Positions 22,630 through 34,259 of a stretch of 64,000 nucleotides of DNA are shown in pieces. The stretch is taken from NCBI GenBank assembly GCA_958298945.1, contig OY282609.1:58934220-58998219 (forward strand), read 5' to 3'. Within the stretch, counting starts at the first letter, position 1; each line of letters starts with the position of its first letter. A program made the translations under genes and the position numbers. The DNA is from Atherix ibis (Eukaryota; Arthropoda; Insecta; Diptera; Athericidae). The notes under the pieces are model-generated. The model worked only from the letters and a program-made list of their open reading frames with translations, ran no database searches and had not been told where the DNA came from.

Positions 22630-23360
22630 AATTCCGAGCGTATACTTTGTTATCAGAGCACTTAGCGATATCATACACCTTGGTTGGCGTAAAATCACCC
22701 GCAATCGATAACCGATAACACCAACCGCCACCAATCAAACCGTAAATCATTAAAACTCAGACAAATTTCTTTATCGGATTATTATCACAATTCACGCAGA
22801 ATTGATCTTCGTTTTTTTTTCCTTTCACAAAAGCATCGGAAAATTTTTGTTGAAAAATAATTGTGCGTTCAAACTTTGGCACTGCACAAGAAATTTCTTT
22901 ATTCCCTGATAATTTCGACGAAAATCCTAATCGATTAATTAACAAATTTCTTTTACAAAAAAAAATGCACAATAATAGAACGCAATGACAAATGAAAATC
23001 ACGAAAATAATTAAATGCGCGCACTTCTCTTCTGCTGTTGCTGTTGCTGATGCTTCTGTATTGATGCTACCGCTTTCGGTCAATACTTGCGATTTGGTTT
23101 TTCGTGATTGCTTCGTGATCTCTGCGCTTGCAGTTCGATCTAATTTTAACAATTCATCGCAGCACAAATCGAACCGAACAACAATCATAAATTCTTTGCG
23201 ATTACGACATTTTTATAATTTAATTGATTAATAAAATGATCAAAAAATGAAAAAATTAACTTCACTTTAGCGTAAAAATAAAAACAAATTCGCACAAAAT
23301 AAACTCCACACGATGTGTACGAGACGCAATCGCATCGAATAATTTGACAGTCTGACACTT
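22630..23360 (-). promoter_or_regulatory. kel: Probable kel 5' leader and promoter region
   Basis: The stretch upstream of the kel start is less AT-rich than the far flank. It contains a 143-codon upstream ORF from a genuine ATG at 23188 to 22757, ending 127 nt before the kel ATG. A TCAGAC string near 23,350 on the minus strand is weakly initiator-like. Transcription start, leader exons and whether this leader is colinear with exon 1 are inference. Confidence 0.35.
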
Positions 23361-23399
23361 TTCACCAGTACACAAAATGTGGTATGTGGTACTTAATTC

Positions 23400-24095
23400 A
23401 TTTCCCCATGCAAGAATATCATCCACACCGAATGTAAACAATTGACAACGGTGGTTATGTGGATTATAGTTTTCATAGATATTATTTTATTTTTTTTTCA
23501 CTGTTTTTTTTTTTATTTCATTGAATTATTTGCATAATTAACAAATAAATATTTTTCATTACCATATCGAATACAAATATTTGTAATATTTCCGAATATG
23601 TTTACCTCAAAACATTTGTAAGGGTTTGCCATATTAGTGAAATTCACATTTATTTCGATAATATTGTAGAACTAAAGCGTTTCTAGCACAAGCGCTGACA
23701 TCTCTTGTTTATAATTTGAAAAGTGGTTATTCTTTTTTGAATGCACACTTTTAATATAAATTGAAGTGAATTTCTATTTTTTTTCTTTGTTTAGAAGAAA
23801 TTTAAAAGAAAATTGATTCTTTTTAAGTTATTATTAGCAATTAAAAATAAGCATATGAATGATTTAATATAATTGACTTATTTGTAACATTTCCATTTAA
23901 TTTTCTACGTCTTTTTGAATATTTTAAGTGGAATAATTCTTCCTCATATATTTTTAGTTCAACGGATATTTAGAATTATTATAACATGAAGCATGTGCAG
24001 AAGCTATTAGAATTAAGAATGAAGAAAGAAATAAAGCTTCAAAGAAAAAAGAAAAATAGCATCATAATAATATAAAAGTAAAAAGCGCTCAGCTT
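23400..24095. other. AT-rich spacer
   Basis: No gene, transposon end or RNA gene recognised. Confidence 0.5.
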
Positions 24096-24205
24096 TTTTT
24101 CTTATTTTGATTTTTTATAAAATATTCTTACGTCCCTATTTTAATAATACAGATTATTAAAATAGGGACGTAAGAATATTTTATAAAAAATCAAAATAAG
24201 AAAAA
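24096..24205. repeat. Perfect palindrome, 53-bp arms with 4-nt loop
   Basis: The left arm 24096-24148 and right arm 24153-24205 are exact reverse complements around ACAG. The core reads TACGTCCCTATTTTAATAAT / ATTATTAAAATAGGGACGTA. It ends exactly where LINE-like sequence begins. Confidence 0.95.
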
Positions 24206-26240
24206 TCAGGATTTCAGCCCCAAGACTGGTAAACTGTAAAGATAAATACGGAAATATACTATCTGAAAGAAATGATAAGATGGAAAAACTATTTTAGGGA
24301 ACTTTTAAATCCTGAAAACCAAGAACAAATAATTGAAATACATAGAAATGAAAATGAATTTTTACAGACATCATACACATACGATGAAATAATAAATGAT
24401 ATTAAAAATTTCAAGAGAAATAAAGCTCCAGGAGAAGATTCAATAAGTGCGGAGTTCTTAAAAAATGCAAGTGATTATTTTTACAATAGACTTCATAATC
24501 TTATTTTTAAAATATGGGAGGAGGAAAAAATGCCTGAAAATTGGAATTTGGGACTTATTATTCCCATACATAAAAAAGGTGACAAACTAAATTGTGAGAA
24601 CTACCGGGGAATAACGTTGCTAAATACGGCATATAAAATACTTGCAAGCATTATATCAGAAAGGTTAGAAACATATGCTGAAAATATAGTGTTTTCCAAT
24701 AAGAATGATATAATTTCTAAGTGACGTTTCGGCCATTTGTAATATGTCATGTTCTGTCATTTTTATTCATTGTATTCAGTAATGTTTACAATTTCATCAC
24801 GGATAGGTATACGCAAGAACGACGTTTAAAAATTATTCAATTTTATTATCAAAATAATCGTTCTCCAATTGCAACTTTTCGTGCGCTCAGTTTCATCTGA
24901 GTGGTGCGGTAAATAAACAAAACTGTCGATTCTGGTGCGAAGAAAATCCACAAATTATTGATGAACACCCATTACATTCACCTAAATTGACAGTTTGGTG
25001 TCGTTTTTGGTCTAGTGGAATCATCGGTTCGTATTTCTTTCGAAATGAAGCTGGTAACACCGTTACTGTCAATGGAGAGCGGTATAGATTGATGATAACC
25101 AACTTTTTATGGCCGAATTTGAAAGAAGTTGATCTTGACAACATCTGATTCCAACAAGATGGGGCTACGTGCCACACAACACGTGGAACAACCGAATTAT
25201 TGCAGAAAAGTTTGGAGATTCGATTATTTCAAGAAATTGTGACATTGAATGGCCTCCAAGAAGTTGTGATTTAACACGATTAGACTATTTCTTGTTGGGT
25301 TATTTGAAATTATTGGTCTTTAGCAATAAACCAGACTTCCTTCATGCTTTAGAAGTCAATATTGAACGTGCTATTTATGACATACGACTTGATTTAGTGG
25401 AAAAAGTGCTCGAAAATTGGGTTCATCGAATTCGTTCCTGCAAAAGAAGTCATGGAGGCCATTTGAATGACGTTTTATTCAGAACTTAATTGTATCGATT
25501 GTACTTCATATTAAAAAAAAAACATTTAAATTTCCTTAACAATTAGTGTGTTAAAAAAAAAAATCATATCACTCTTATTCGAAAACCCTTTATATTATCA
25601 GATTATCAGTGCGGATTCAGACCATTGATCAAGCTTTTTGGTTAAAGCAAAGTATAGAAAAATCATATGAATTCAATCTGGATCTACACATCTGTTTTAT
25701 AGATATCAAACAGGCTTTTGATAGTGAAAAAAGAAGCGAGTAAATTAATAAGATTGATATTAATGACGCTCAAGAAAACACTAACTAAAGTTATTATACA
25801 AGATGAAGTTTCAACATCTTTCGAAATAACGGCGGGTATAAAACCGGGTGATGTCCTATCAGCTCAAATTTTTAATCTAGTTTTGCACTACGCAATCAAA
25901 CATCTACACAGAAGCGGTAATATTTTAAACAGAGCGACACAATAGTAGCTAGAAGTTTCCGAAATTTAGAAGAAGGTTTCGAAAGTATTAATAGATCGTG
26001 TGAAAGAATTGGTCTGAAAATTAATGAAACAAAGACAAAATATTTAAAATTATCAAGATCAAATACTAAAAGAAACTTGCAACCAGTGAAAAACGGAGAA
26101 TATATTATAGAAAGCGTCAGCTGTTTTAGCTATTTGGAGTACGTAATTGGAAATCAACAGCACAAGATAGGCACCGTTGGAGACAGATTGTAAAGGAGAT
26201 CAAGGCCCACCCCGGGCTGTAGCACTAAAAGATGATGATG
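24206..26240 (+). mobile_element. LINE (second type), degenerate, split by a DD41D transposon
   Basis: The plus strand encodes an RT related to endonuclease-RT LINEs. 24272-24688 reads MIRWKNYFRELLNPEN, NFKRNKAPGEDSISAEFLKN, NWNLGLIIPIHKKGDKLNCE and NYRGITLLNTAYKILA. After the insert, from about 25,589, it continues DYQCGFRP, IDQAFWLKQSIEKSYEF, CFIDIKQAFDS, GIKPGDVLSAQIFNLVLHYA, LKINETKTKYLKLSRS. A C-terminal RWRQIVKEIKAHPGL then stop near 26,220 is followed by a short GATGATGATG tail. The YADD box is lost in a deletion near 25,940, and there are further frameshifts. Base composition is AT-rich, unlike the 1.9 kb LINE. Confidence 0.85.
24689..25588 (+). mobile_element. DD41D Tc1/mariner-type transposon, copy 1, nested in the LINE
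   Basis: The left end TA|GTGTTTTCCAATAAGA and the AAGTGACGTTTCGGCC subterminal match copies 2 and 3. The right end is the inverted repeat ending GAAAACCC. Plus-strand transposase begins near 24,800 (RYTQERRLKIIQFYYQNNRS) and jumps at RAL directly to HLSGAVNKQNCRFWC, so an internal deletion removed the HTH region and the first catalytic Asp. It continues GNTVTVNGERYR, NFLWPNLKEVDLDNI, QQDGATCHT, then frameshifts. Removing it rejoins the RT frame (AEN then ILSDYQCGFRP), which fixes its limits. Confidence 0.88.
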
Positions 26241-27403
26241 TTAAATTCTAGAGCCAAATTTAGACAATTGCCCGTGTCTCTAAATCAGTATACTGAAATT
26301 TAAAACATGAGAGCCCAATTTTACCAATAAAAAATTCAAATTCTTTTTTAAATTTTATAATTTTCTTCTTCTTCAAAGAATTATAGCTTAAACTGCTAGA
26401 AAACGAATACTTTCATAAAAAATATAACTTTTTCCTTTACGAAAAGAGTAAAATAGCTGATCAGAATCAGAAAGATAAAATTTCTATATCAAAGACGATA
26501 TTCATTGCATTAGAGTAGAATATGATGAAGATGCTTGTAACTATCTGGATCTAGTTAGCTTAGCTGGCGAAATCCATTACTGGACATCTCTGTTTTGTGC
26601 GTTGTAGAAGGCAGCACGTTAAACAAACTTTAAATTTATTACCGACAGTACCAAGATGACGGCTGTGGCGTATTTTTTAATCTTGGCGAACATAAAAAAA
26701 GTCATACGGACTTAGATAAAGTGAATAATGGTAAATGGGGGGGGGGGGGGGGGGGAAGGTAACAATAGGAGTTAGGTAACGTTTTAATGGTGGACCATAA
26801 ACGTGTCTAATCTGAGGGTTCTTTGAAGATGCCTATTTTCTAAGACTTTCCAAGAGCTTCAATGTTAATCGACGGTCTGATCAAACGAGAGCCCTCACTC
26901 GGTCCACATTTTCATCAGTTTTCGATATCATCTTCTAGTACTTCCCAACTCTCCAAAAATATTTTATAAAATCTAAAAAACTTGTGTTTTTGATGATAAG
27001 GAAAGGAATGTTCCCCATAGCCGGCAAAGCAGCTTTTCGTAAGCCAAACTCGCAGATTCACCAAGTTAAACATAAAATTTGATAGCACATAGTCGCAGAT
27101 TCATCAAGTTATCAGAATAAATTTTTATTAACGAATACGTGTACATGCTACTTTTACCTCTGCTATGAATCATCTATTCCATAACTCTTTAACGATAGCA
27201 GATACCGAAAAACCCTTAGTTCTTACAACTGCTTATTGACAAACAAAAAATCTATAAGGCGATCAAAATATCTAAATATTAATCTGACAATTCACAAAAC
27301 GTTTTATAACGGTTGCTCCATAATTGTCCATCCACAACCGTTATTCCAAATTAGAAAAAAAACTTTTATTTTTATTTATTGTATTTATTTACTATTTTAT
27401 ATA
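26241..27403. other. Spacer with poly(G) tract
   Basis: No confident gene. Contains a 19-base G run (26737-26755). A short frame near 26,630 (KFITDSTKMTAVAYF) faintly resembles an RNase H motif of a LINE, too little to call. Confidence 0.4.
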
Positions 27404-28668
27404 CCAGGTGTATAAGCTTAAATCCGCTGTTTTTTAGTCAAAAAAACACATGTTTTTTCATAGAAAGCAACAAAAAATTTATTCAAAGTACTTGCCCTTG
27501 CTGGCTATACATTTTTCCCATCTCTCGGGCAATTTGTGGATACCACGCCAAAAAAATTGCGTCTATTTCGAGGCAAACCACTCATCAAGCCATTTTCGGA
27601 CGTCTTCGTAAGAATCGAAATGCTGCTCAGCGAACGCGTGGTCCATCGACGAAAACGGATGGTAGTCGGAAGGGCCCAGGTTTGGCGAATAAGCGGGGTG
27701 GGGTAGCACCTTCCAGTTGAGTGTCTCCAAGTAATTTTGGGCCATTTTTGACGTGTGCTATGGTGCGTTGTCGTGGAGGAAAATCAACTTGTCATGACTT
27801 TGTTGATAATCCGTCCTTTTTTCACGCAGAGCACGGTGCAATTTGATCAGTTGTTGGTGGTAGCGATAGGCATTGACAGTTTCACCAGGATTCAACATCT
27901 CATAGTAGACGATACCCTGCTGATCCCACCAAACACACAGCATCGTCTTCCGTCCGAAGCGATTTGGTCTTGGGGAAGATGTTGATGGTTGGCCGGGACC
28001 AACCCACGATTTCTTGCATTTAGGATTCTCGAAATATGTCCACTTTTCATCGCCTATCACAATCCGATGCAGGAACGACTTTCTTTTTTGTCTGACGAGC
28101 AATATTTCGCATGTGTTTTGGCGTCGCTCTATCTGCCTATCGTACAATTCATGCGGCACCCATTTTCCGATATTTTCAATCTTCCCCATGGCAAATAGAC
28201 GCATGGAAATGGCTGGTTGAGTAACACCCAATTTCTCCGCGAGCATTTTTTGCGATTGGGTATCGTCTTCGTCCAAAATAGCCTCCAATTGATGGTCCTT
28301 AACCTTCCTAGGCCGATTTACACGCTTTTTGTCCCACAAGTCAAAATCGCCGTCTTTTAACCGATAAAACTAATCTCGGCACGTTGTTTCCGATAAAGCT
28401 CTGTCACTATAGGACTCCATAAGCATTCGATTTCTTCAAATTGAAGCAGAAAAGCAGAGCTTCCCGCATATGCTCTTTTTCTGGCACAAAACTAGACATG
28501 ATTACTAAAGGAAAAATGTATGTTGTTGTACGAAATTGCTGACAATGTGCACTCATTAATATTGACAGATGTCAAACTCATAAAAAAAAGTATGGTGTGC
28601 CTATGGTAGCTTAATACGCTCACTTACGCCATCTATGACCAAACAGCGGATTAAGCTTATACACCTGG
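27404..28668 (-). mobile_element. Mos1-like (mauritiana subfamily) mariner, both ends intact
   Basis: 1,265 bp with terminal repeats beginning CCAGGTGTATAAGCTTA at both ends and TA duplications at 27402-27403 and 28669-28670. Mos1 is 1,286 bp, so this is essentially full length. The terminal repeats differ by one inserted A and a few inner changes. Confidence 0.95.
27479..28499 (-). pseudogene. mauritiana-type mariner transposase pseudogene
   Basis: From ATG 28499 (MSSFVPEKEHMREALLFCF) to the stop at 27479-27481 after GKYFE, the usual mariner length. Seen in order are the HTH region with VKDHQLEAILDEDD and LAEKLGVTQPAISMRL, the WVPHEL linker motif, and catalytic IGDEKW, FLHDNAP and GPSDYH in D,D34D spacing. 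In-frame nonsense codons follow NAYGVL near 28,410, DNAP (27,757) and FASK (27,560), and at least one frame change lies near 28,340. All three catalytic Asp residues remain, so decay is by truncation rather than active-site loss. Confidence 0.92.
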
Positions 28669-28670
28669 TA

Positions 28671-30314
28671 TTATTTAATTTTTAACTTTTGATTTTTATA
28701 TTATTTAATTTAATTTAATTATTTAAACATAAACAAAAAAAAACAATTTATACCAATACACTACAGTGAACACTTTAGGCGCACTACAAACCCATACGGA
28801 CTTACAGACTCGAATTTCTCGGTCATAAAAAGCCTTCTTACTGCCGTCGAATCCAAGCCTTACAGTCAAACACCCTTCGTAAACTTATCAATGGTCCCTT
28901 CCACAACGACTTAAATGTTTCTTTTGTTCATGATTTAGTCGTGTTTTTTCCGATGCTGCCAAGGATAGGGGAAGGTTATTTGTTATCCATTTATAAAACA
29001 ATAAATCACCTGTAACTCATTTTATAATCAGTCATCTTTGATCAAAACTAAATTATTTGTACGATCATATGAAATTTACTTGTTATTTATGTTGAAAATT
29101 CCAAGGACAAAACCACTAAGGATAGACTAATTTGTTTTGATGCCAAAATTTCAGATTTAATATTTCAATTAAAATTGAACCAATTTACATATAAAATTTT
29201 CTTTTTTATTTAAACTAACGTAGGCTCACTACCACTTCCATAATCTTTGATTAATAAAAATTGAATGGAGGTCTTGTCCATTAGTTTATTGCCAGACACA
29301 TAGTTTCAAACTTAAAAAATGCTACAAACTCATTATAAAAAAAATATAACTTTTTCGGATTTTCATCTTCCGGAAATTTAACATCATCAAATCGTATTTT
29401 ATATTATAATAAATTGAAAACGGGAAAAAGTTTAAAAATTCCGAATTGAGTGCTCTTTAAGTATTGATGTCTGCATAGATAAGGATCGAAACAAAGTATT
29501 TTATTGTACTGTATAGTAAAAAAAGATCCCTAAGACTTATACCATGGGCCATATAGGGTAGCGCTACATCTTTAAAAAATAAATACGCAATTATATTTAT
29601 ATTTGTGAACAAATTAAAAAATTCCAGTTACAAATTCATAGACAAATATTACAGAATAATATGTTGGAATTCTTTTTATTCAATTTAAATTCTTCTTCTA
29701 AAAATTTCATTAAAAATTTCTTATTGGCAAAATGGATTAAGCGAAAAATTACAATAAAAATTTTTACTAAAATAGGAAATTTATAAGAGAACGGGATGGA
29801 ACCTAACCTCTACAAGTGGTAGGATAGGATGTGAAAGGCTCTCTGAATACGAAGAGATTTTTTTATTACTTATTGTAAACAGAATTTCTGGAATTAACTT
29901 CCATTGTTTTTATAATTTAGAAAAAATACAGTTAATTAAATGAAAACAAGAGCGTATTTAATTAAATTGAATTTGTGACAATTTTTTAAATAATTCTTCT
30001 CACTGTAAAGATTCTTATTCATCATAAGACCACTTACTTACGTACTTGTAACAAATGGAAATATTTGTTACTTCTCCCACCAGAAAACGGGAGAAAGAGA
30101 GTTTTTTTTCCTTAAAGGATAAAGAGCTTATTATTTTCTTCATAGGAAAATAATTTAAATAATTATTAAAGAGGATAGGAAAATAATGTTTTTTTTTATG
30201 TTTATTTTTATCTGCAACTACAATTTTATTGTAACAAGCAGATTTACATAGCATTTTAATTAACAATCTTGTGCATCATGAAGTGGGAGTAAACACCCAT
30301 CGGCGTTTCTCCAA
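28671..30314. other. AT-rich spacer
   Basis: No gene or complete transposon recognised on either strand. Confidence 0.45.
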
Positions 30315-30578
30315 CTAACGGAAGTTCGATTCCTCTAGAAAATCTCTAGGCCATTGTCTCTTAAGTCTCCGATGAGTGTTTCCGGGTTGGGCAGTACAGG
30401 ACAATTCTCTGACATTTTCAAATTTTTGATATCGGGAAATGCACAGGTCATGAACAAACGGAACATTTAGGTCACAATGTATTACAGTGTTACGAACATA
30501 AAAGGGGGCATCAACAATTTTACGGAGGATCTTGGATTGTAAGGCCTGGACACGATAGGAATTGGAACGTTTAATGTT
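30315..30578 (-). mobile_element. jockey-type LINE, C-terminal RT remnant, copy 1
   Basis: The minus strand reads without a stop for about 88 codons to TAG at 30315-30317: VQALQSKILRKIVDAPFYV, NTVIHCDLNVPFVHDL, CTAQPGNTHRRLKRQWPRDF. The order 'QSK.LR.IVDAP.YV.N.VI..DL..P' with a closing 'RRLKR' is characteristic of jockey-clade RT C-termini. There is no ATG, so it is easily missed. Upstream sequence is truncated. A relic, but this part is unbroken. Confidence 0.82.
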
Positions 30579-30984
30579 TTTTTAAAAAAATAAACTGCGA
30601 AAGTCGTACTTTAAACTTTTGATTCTATCCAATTTAGGGTTTAGAAATCAACATAGAATATTCTCAAGTTTTCGAATAGAATAATTTTATTTGTTTTTCA
30701 GAAATTTCAAATGTTTCATTAGAAAAAAAAACTCATTATCTCATAATTAGTCTCCCCTCCGCACTCACTGTACAACAAAATAAAAATACAATTTGTGCTT
30801 AGAAAATAATTTTAATTTCTTCGATTTCTTCTTAAGCTTATTATGTAATCAATTAATTTATATATTTTACATACAAAATTATAACGGTTTTCTTATATGT
30901 TTAGAGGAACTAAACGTATAAACTTGCCACGAAGCTTAAGGAATTTATTTTTAATAATTTTTCTATTGATTATTATGGTAAGTA

Positions 30985-31838
30985 CAAGATCTGTTCAAAA
31001 AGTATCGCGAATTACGTATATTCGATTTTCGATTTTTTTATGGCATTATGTTGGTACTCATGTCTTTCACTTATGCCGACAAGTTCGGCCATTTTAAATG
31101 TTTAGTTAATTTTTGACAGCTGCTTTGCTTGCACGTGTTTTGGCTCGTCTTCGATTTTTGCCCATTCCAAAAAATGGATCAAAGAATCTGTATCAAATTT
31201 TGTGTGAAAAACAAAATTAATTGCGCGGACGCATTCCGAATGTTGACTGTGGCATATAGTGAAGCTACCTTGGACCGAAGCAACGTTTATCGGTGGCACA
31301 AAATGTTCTCAGAGGGTCGAGAAGATGTGAACATTAGTTTTCTTCGATTGCAGGGTCGTGGTGCATCATAAGTTCTTGCCACAGGGTAGAACGGTCAATA
31401 AGGAATATTACCTGTAAGTTATGCACAAGTTGCGAGAAGCAATCCGCCAGAAACACCCGGATTTGTGGAAGAACAAAAATTGGCTTTTGCACTATGATAA
31501 TGCCCCTGCTCACGCATCGTTGCTTGTGCGCAAATTTTTGGCCAAAAATAACCATACTAATAATGCCACTGGGACTTTTTCTTGTTCCCAAAATTGAAGA
31601 GCCCCATGAAAGGTCGACGCTACGCTACGATTGAGGAGATAAAGACGGCATCGAAGGAGGAGCTGAACAAGATCACAAAAAATGATTTTTGGAAGTGCTT
31701 CGAGAATTGGAAAAAACGTTGGCACAAGTGCATAATATCTGGTTGGGATTACTTTGAAGGGGACAAAATAGATATTCATGAATAAATAAATAACTTTTGA
31801 AAAAATACAAAATTCCCGATACTTTTTGAACAGATATG
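30985..31838 (+). mobile_element. Internally deleted mariner, family A copy 3
   Basis: The left end follows TA at 30983-30984 (CAAGATCTGTTCAAAAAGTA); the right inverted end at about 31838 is eroded. Plus-strand pieces are MDQRICIKFCVKNKINCADA, RMLTVAYSEATLDRSNVYRW, then after a deletion SFLRLQGRGAS, FLPQGRTVNKEYYL (frame-split), NAPAHASLLV, KSPMKGRRYATIEEIKTASK and a normal 3' end ending GDKIDIHE at 31785. The middle including the first catalytic Asp is missing. This copy has the normal 5' to 3' order and is the reference for judging the fold-back copies. Confidence 0.88.
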
Positions 31839-32147
31839 TCTGAGATTAGATTAATTTGATAGGCACCAGTATTTATTCTTTAATACACAAAAACTTATTG
31901 TATTGTTCAAAAAAAACTAGTATCACTATTTTTATATTTAAATAAGAAAGTTATTATTTTTTAAATAAACTTGAAATCTTGTTTGATTTAATAAACAGCA
32001 AATGTGCTTCAATATGTCGAAATTTGATCAGTTTATGAGAAATGGAAATTTCAACTAAAAGATGTTTTTTTGCTTAGAATAATTATTAAGAAATAGTACC
32101 AGATTAAAACTATAACTACAATGAATAAAAAGTAGTTTCTGGTAAAA

Positions 32148-32245
32148 TATGGTGGAAAAATATTCAGTTAAAATTTGTATTAAAAATTTGCGTTGAAAAT
32201 TCCCATAAAAAATTTTCTAAAAAATGTTCAGTAAAAATGTGTATT
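32148..32245 (+). repeat. A-rich minisatellite, left block
   Basis: Short imperfect units of about 13-20 nt built on CAGTTAAAATTTGTA / CAGTAAAAATGTG. The same motif resumes at 33297 on the other side of the DD41D element. Confidence 0.6.
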
Positions 32246-32303
32246 TTTTTGCTGTTGCAAGGTTTCTAATACATGAGATCATTATGTACTACCATGACCT
32301 AAT

Positions 32304-33270
32304 AAAGATTTCTTTTTTTAAAAAAAACACACTAATTGTTAAAGAAATTTAAATGTTTTTTATTTAATATGAAGTATAATCGATACAATTAAGTTCTGAA
32401 TAAAACGTCATTCAAATAACCTCCACGACTTCTTTTGCAGGAACGAATTCGATGAACCCAATTTTCGAGCACTTTTTCCACTAAATCAAGTCGTATGCCA
32501 TGAATAGCACGTTCAATATTAACTTTTAAAGCTTGAAGAGAGTCTGGTTTATTGCTAAAGACAAATGACTTCAAATTTTTGAAAGAAGTACGGACCGATG
32601 ATTCCACCAGACCAAAAACCACACCAAACTGTCAATTTAGGTGAATGTAAGGGGTGTTCATCAAAAATTTGTGGATTTTCTTCGCACCAGAATCGACAGT
32701 TTTGTTTATTTACCGCATCACTCAGATCTTATTCCAAGATAAAATCAACAAATTCACGACGTTTACGGTGGTCCAATGGCTTCAGTTCCTTGAGTGATTA
32801 CAATTTTACACGGATGCAAGCCCGAATCCTTTCTCAAAATCCGCCAGGTTGTGGTTTGAGACAGTCCCAATTCTTGAGAACGTCTTGGAATCGACAAATT
32901 GCGGTCTTCAGCGACACTTGCCTGAACGGCAGCAATATTTTCATTACTTCGAGCAGTTCTTTGTCTTATTGGCAATTGAAGATTATGCAAAAAAAATGTA
33001 TGCTCGAAATTTTTAACAATTCGACGAATAGCGAGCACGGTTGGACGATTATTACGACCATAAAATGGCAAAAGTGCACGAAAACTTGCAATTGGAAAAC
33101 GATTATTTTGATAATAAAATTGAATAATTTGTAAATGTTGTTCTTGCGTATATCTCTCCATGATGAAATTGTAAACATTATTGAATACAATAAAAAAAAT
33201 GACAAATTATGACATATTATAAATGGCCGAAACGTCACTTAGAAATCATATCACTCTTATTGAAAAACCC
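32304..33270 (-). mobile_element. DD41D transposon, copy 2, internally deleted
   Basis: The right terminal repeat (ending at 33270 beside TA) is intact; the left one has lost about its outer 30 bp. The minus-strand N-terminal half (33161-32763) is open and nearly identical in wording to copy 3: YTQEQHLQIIQFYYQNNRFP, RRIVKNFEHTFFLHNL, IPRRSQELGLSQTTTWRIL. A frameshift near 32,790 and a large deletion then join it to the C-terminal LVEKVLENWVHRIRSCKRS ending at 32389. The catalytic core is gone. Confidence 0.88.
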
Positions 33271-33296
33271 TATACATGAGGCCATATGGCGACTCC

Positions 33297-33450
33297 ATGC
33301 AGTAAAAATTCCCAGTAAAAATGTCACTAAAACTGTCCAGTTAAAATTCCTAGTAAAAATTTCCATTAACAATTTACAGTAAAATTTCCCAGTGAATATT
33401 CCCAGCAAAAATTTCCATTAAAAATTGCCCGTAAAAATGTCCAATTCAAT
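33297..33450 (+). repeat. A-rich minisatellite, right block
   Basis: About ten imperfect units of CCAGTAAAAATT with variants (CCATTAAAAATT, CCCGTAAAAATG). Continuation of the block at 32148. Confidence 0.7.
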
Positions 33451-34259
33451 TTCTAAAAATATGCCTTGTTCTAAAATTTAGCAGCAAATCTTTGCGGACT
33501 ATTCTTTTTTTTTTTTTTTTTTAAATTTCTTTAGTAATTCTATAATAGAAGCAATATTGTAAAAAGTGAATATTATTATAAATCAAGAACAGAGTAACAT
33601 TTGAGTATCTGTGTATTTTAAACTAAAAGCAAAACTTCAGAAATTTTATATTTAAAAATGAAAAATTAAATCATTATTATTGTTTATAAAGAAGAATATC
33701 ATTCATATTCTTGAACTGCATCCAAACATCGAAATTTTCGATGGCTTTTCCCAATAAAAGTGGATCAATAAAATATTTTCCAAAAAAAGTGGCATACAAT
33801 TTAACTTTCAAATAGCCTTAAAGAAAAAAATATCAAGGGTGTCAAATTACAAGATCTTCGTAGTCAATTCACTTTTAGCGTTTCGTGAGATTATTAGTAC
33901 GCACCAAATCGCTTTTGACGTGTTTTGTGACTCGTGTCGCCGTTTTATGAAACCAAAGCTGATTCACATTCAATTCATTTAATTTTGGTCCGTTAGTATG
34001 TCACGATATTGTTCATAATTCACTGTAATGGCCTCTTCACATTCATTTTCGAAGAAGAACAACCCGAATGATTCCACCAGCTCATAAACCGCACCAAATA
34101 GTGATTTTTTTTAGGTTAGGATGCAGCACTTTTTCGTATATCACGTTAGAGTTTTCTGCGCGCCAAATTTGACAATTTTATTTCTACGCCTCGCCGCTAA
34201 AGATGATTTTCGATGAAATGCCATTTTTACAGATAGTTAAAATGCCCATTCTTCTGTTA
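33451..34259. other. Spacer, degenerate repeat-like
   Basis: Contains an 18-20 nt T run near 33,510. Sequence around 33,900-34,200 has the uneven base use of decayed transposon coding DNA, but no family could be named. Confidence 0.35.

Noticed and set aside
26600..26720. RNase H-like KFITDSTKMTAVAYF frame
   Set aside because: Too short and without further motif blocks to call a LINE domain.
30897..31097. 66-codon ORF across a mariner left end
   Set aside because: Crosses the terminal repeat and untranslated region of a deleted transposon; no coding signature.
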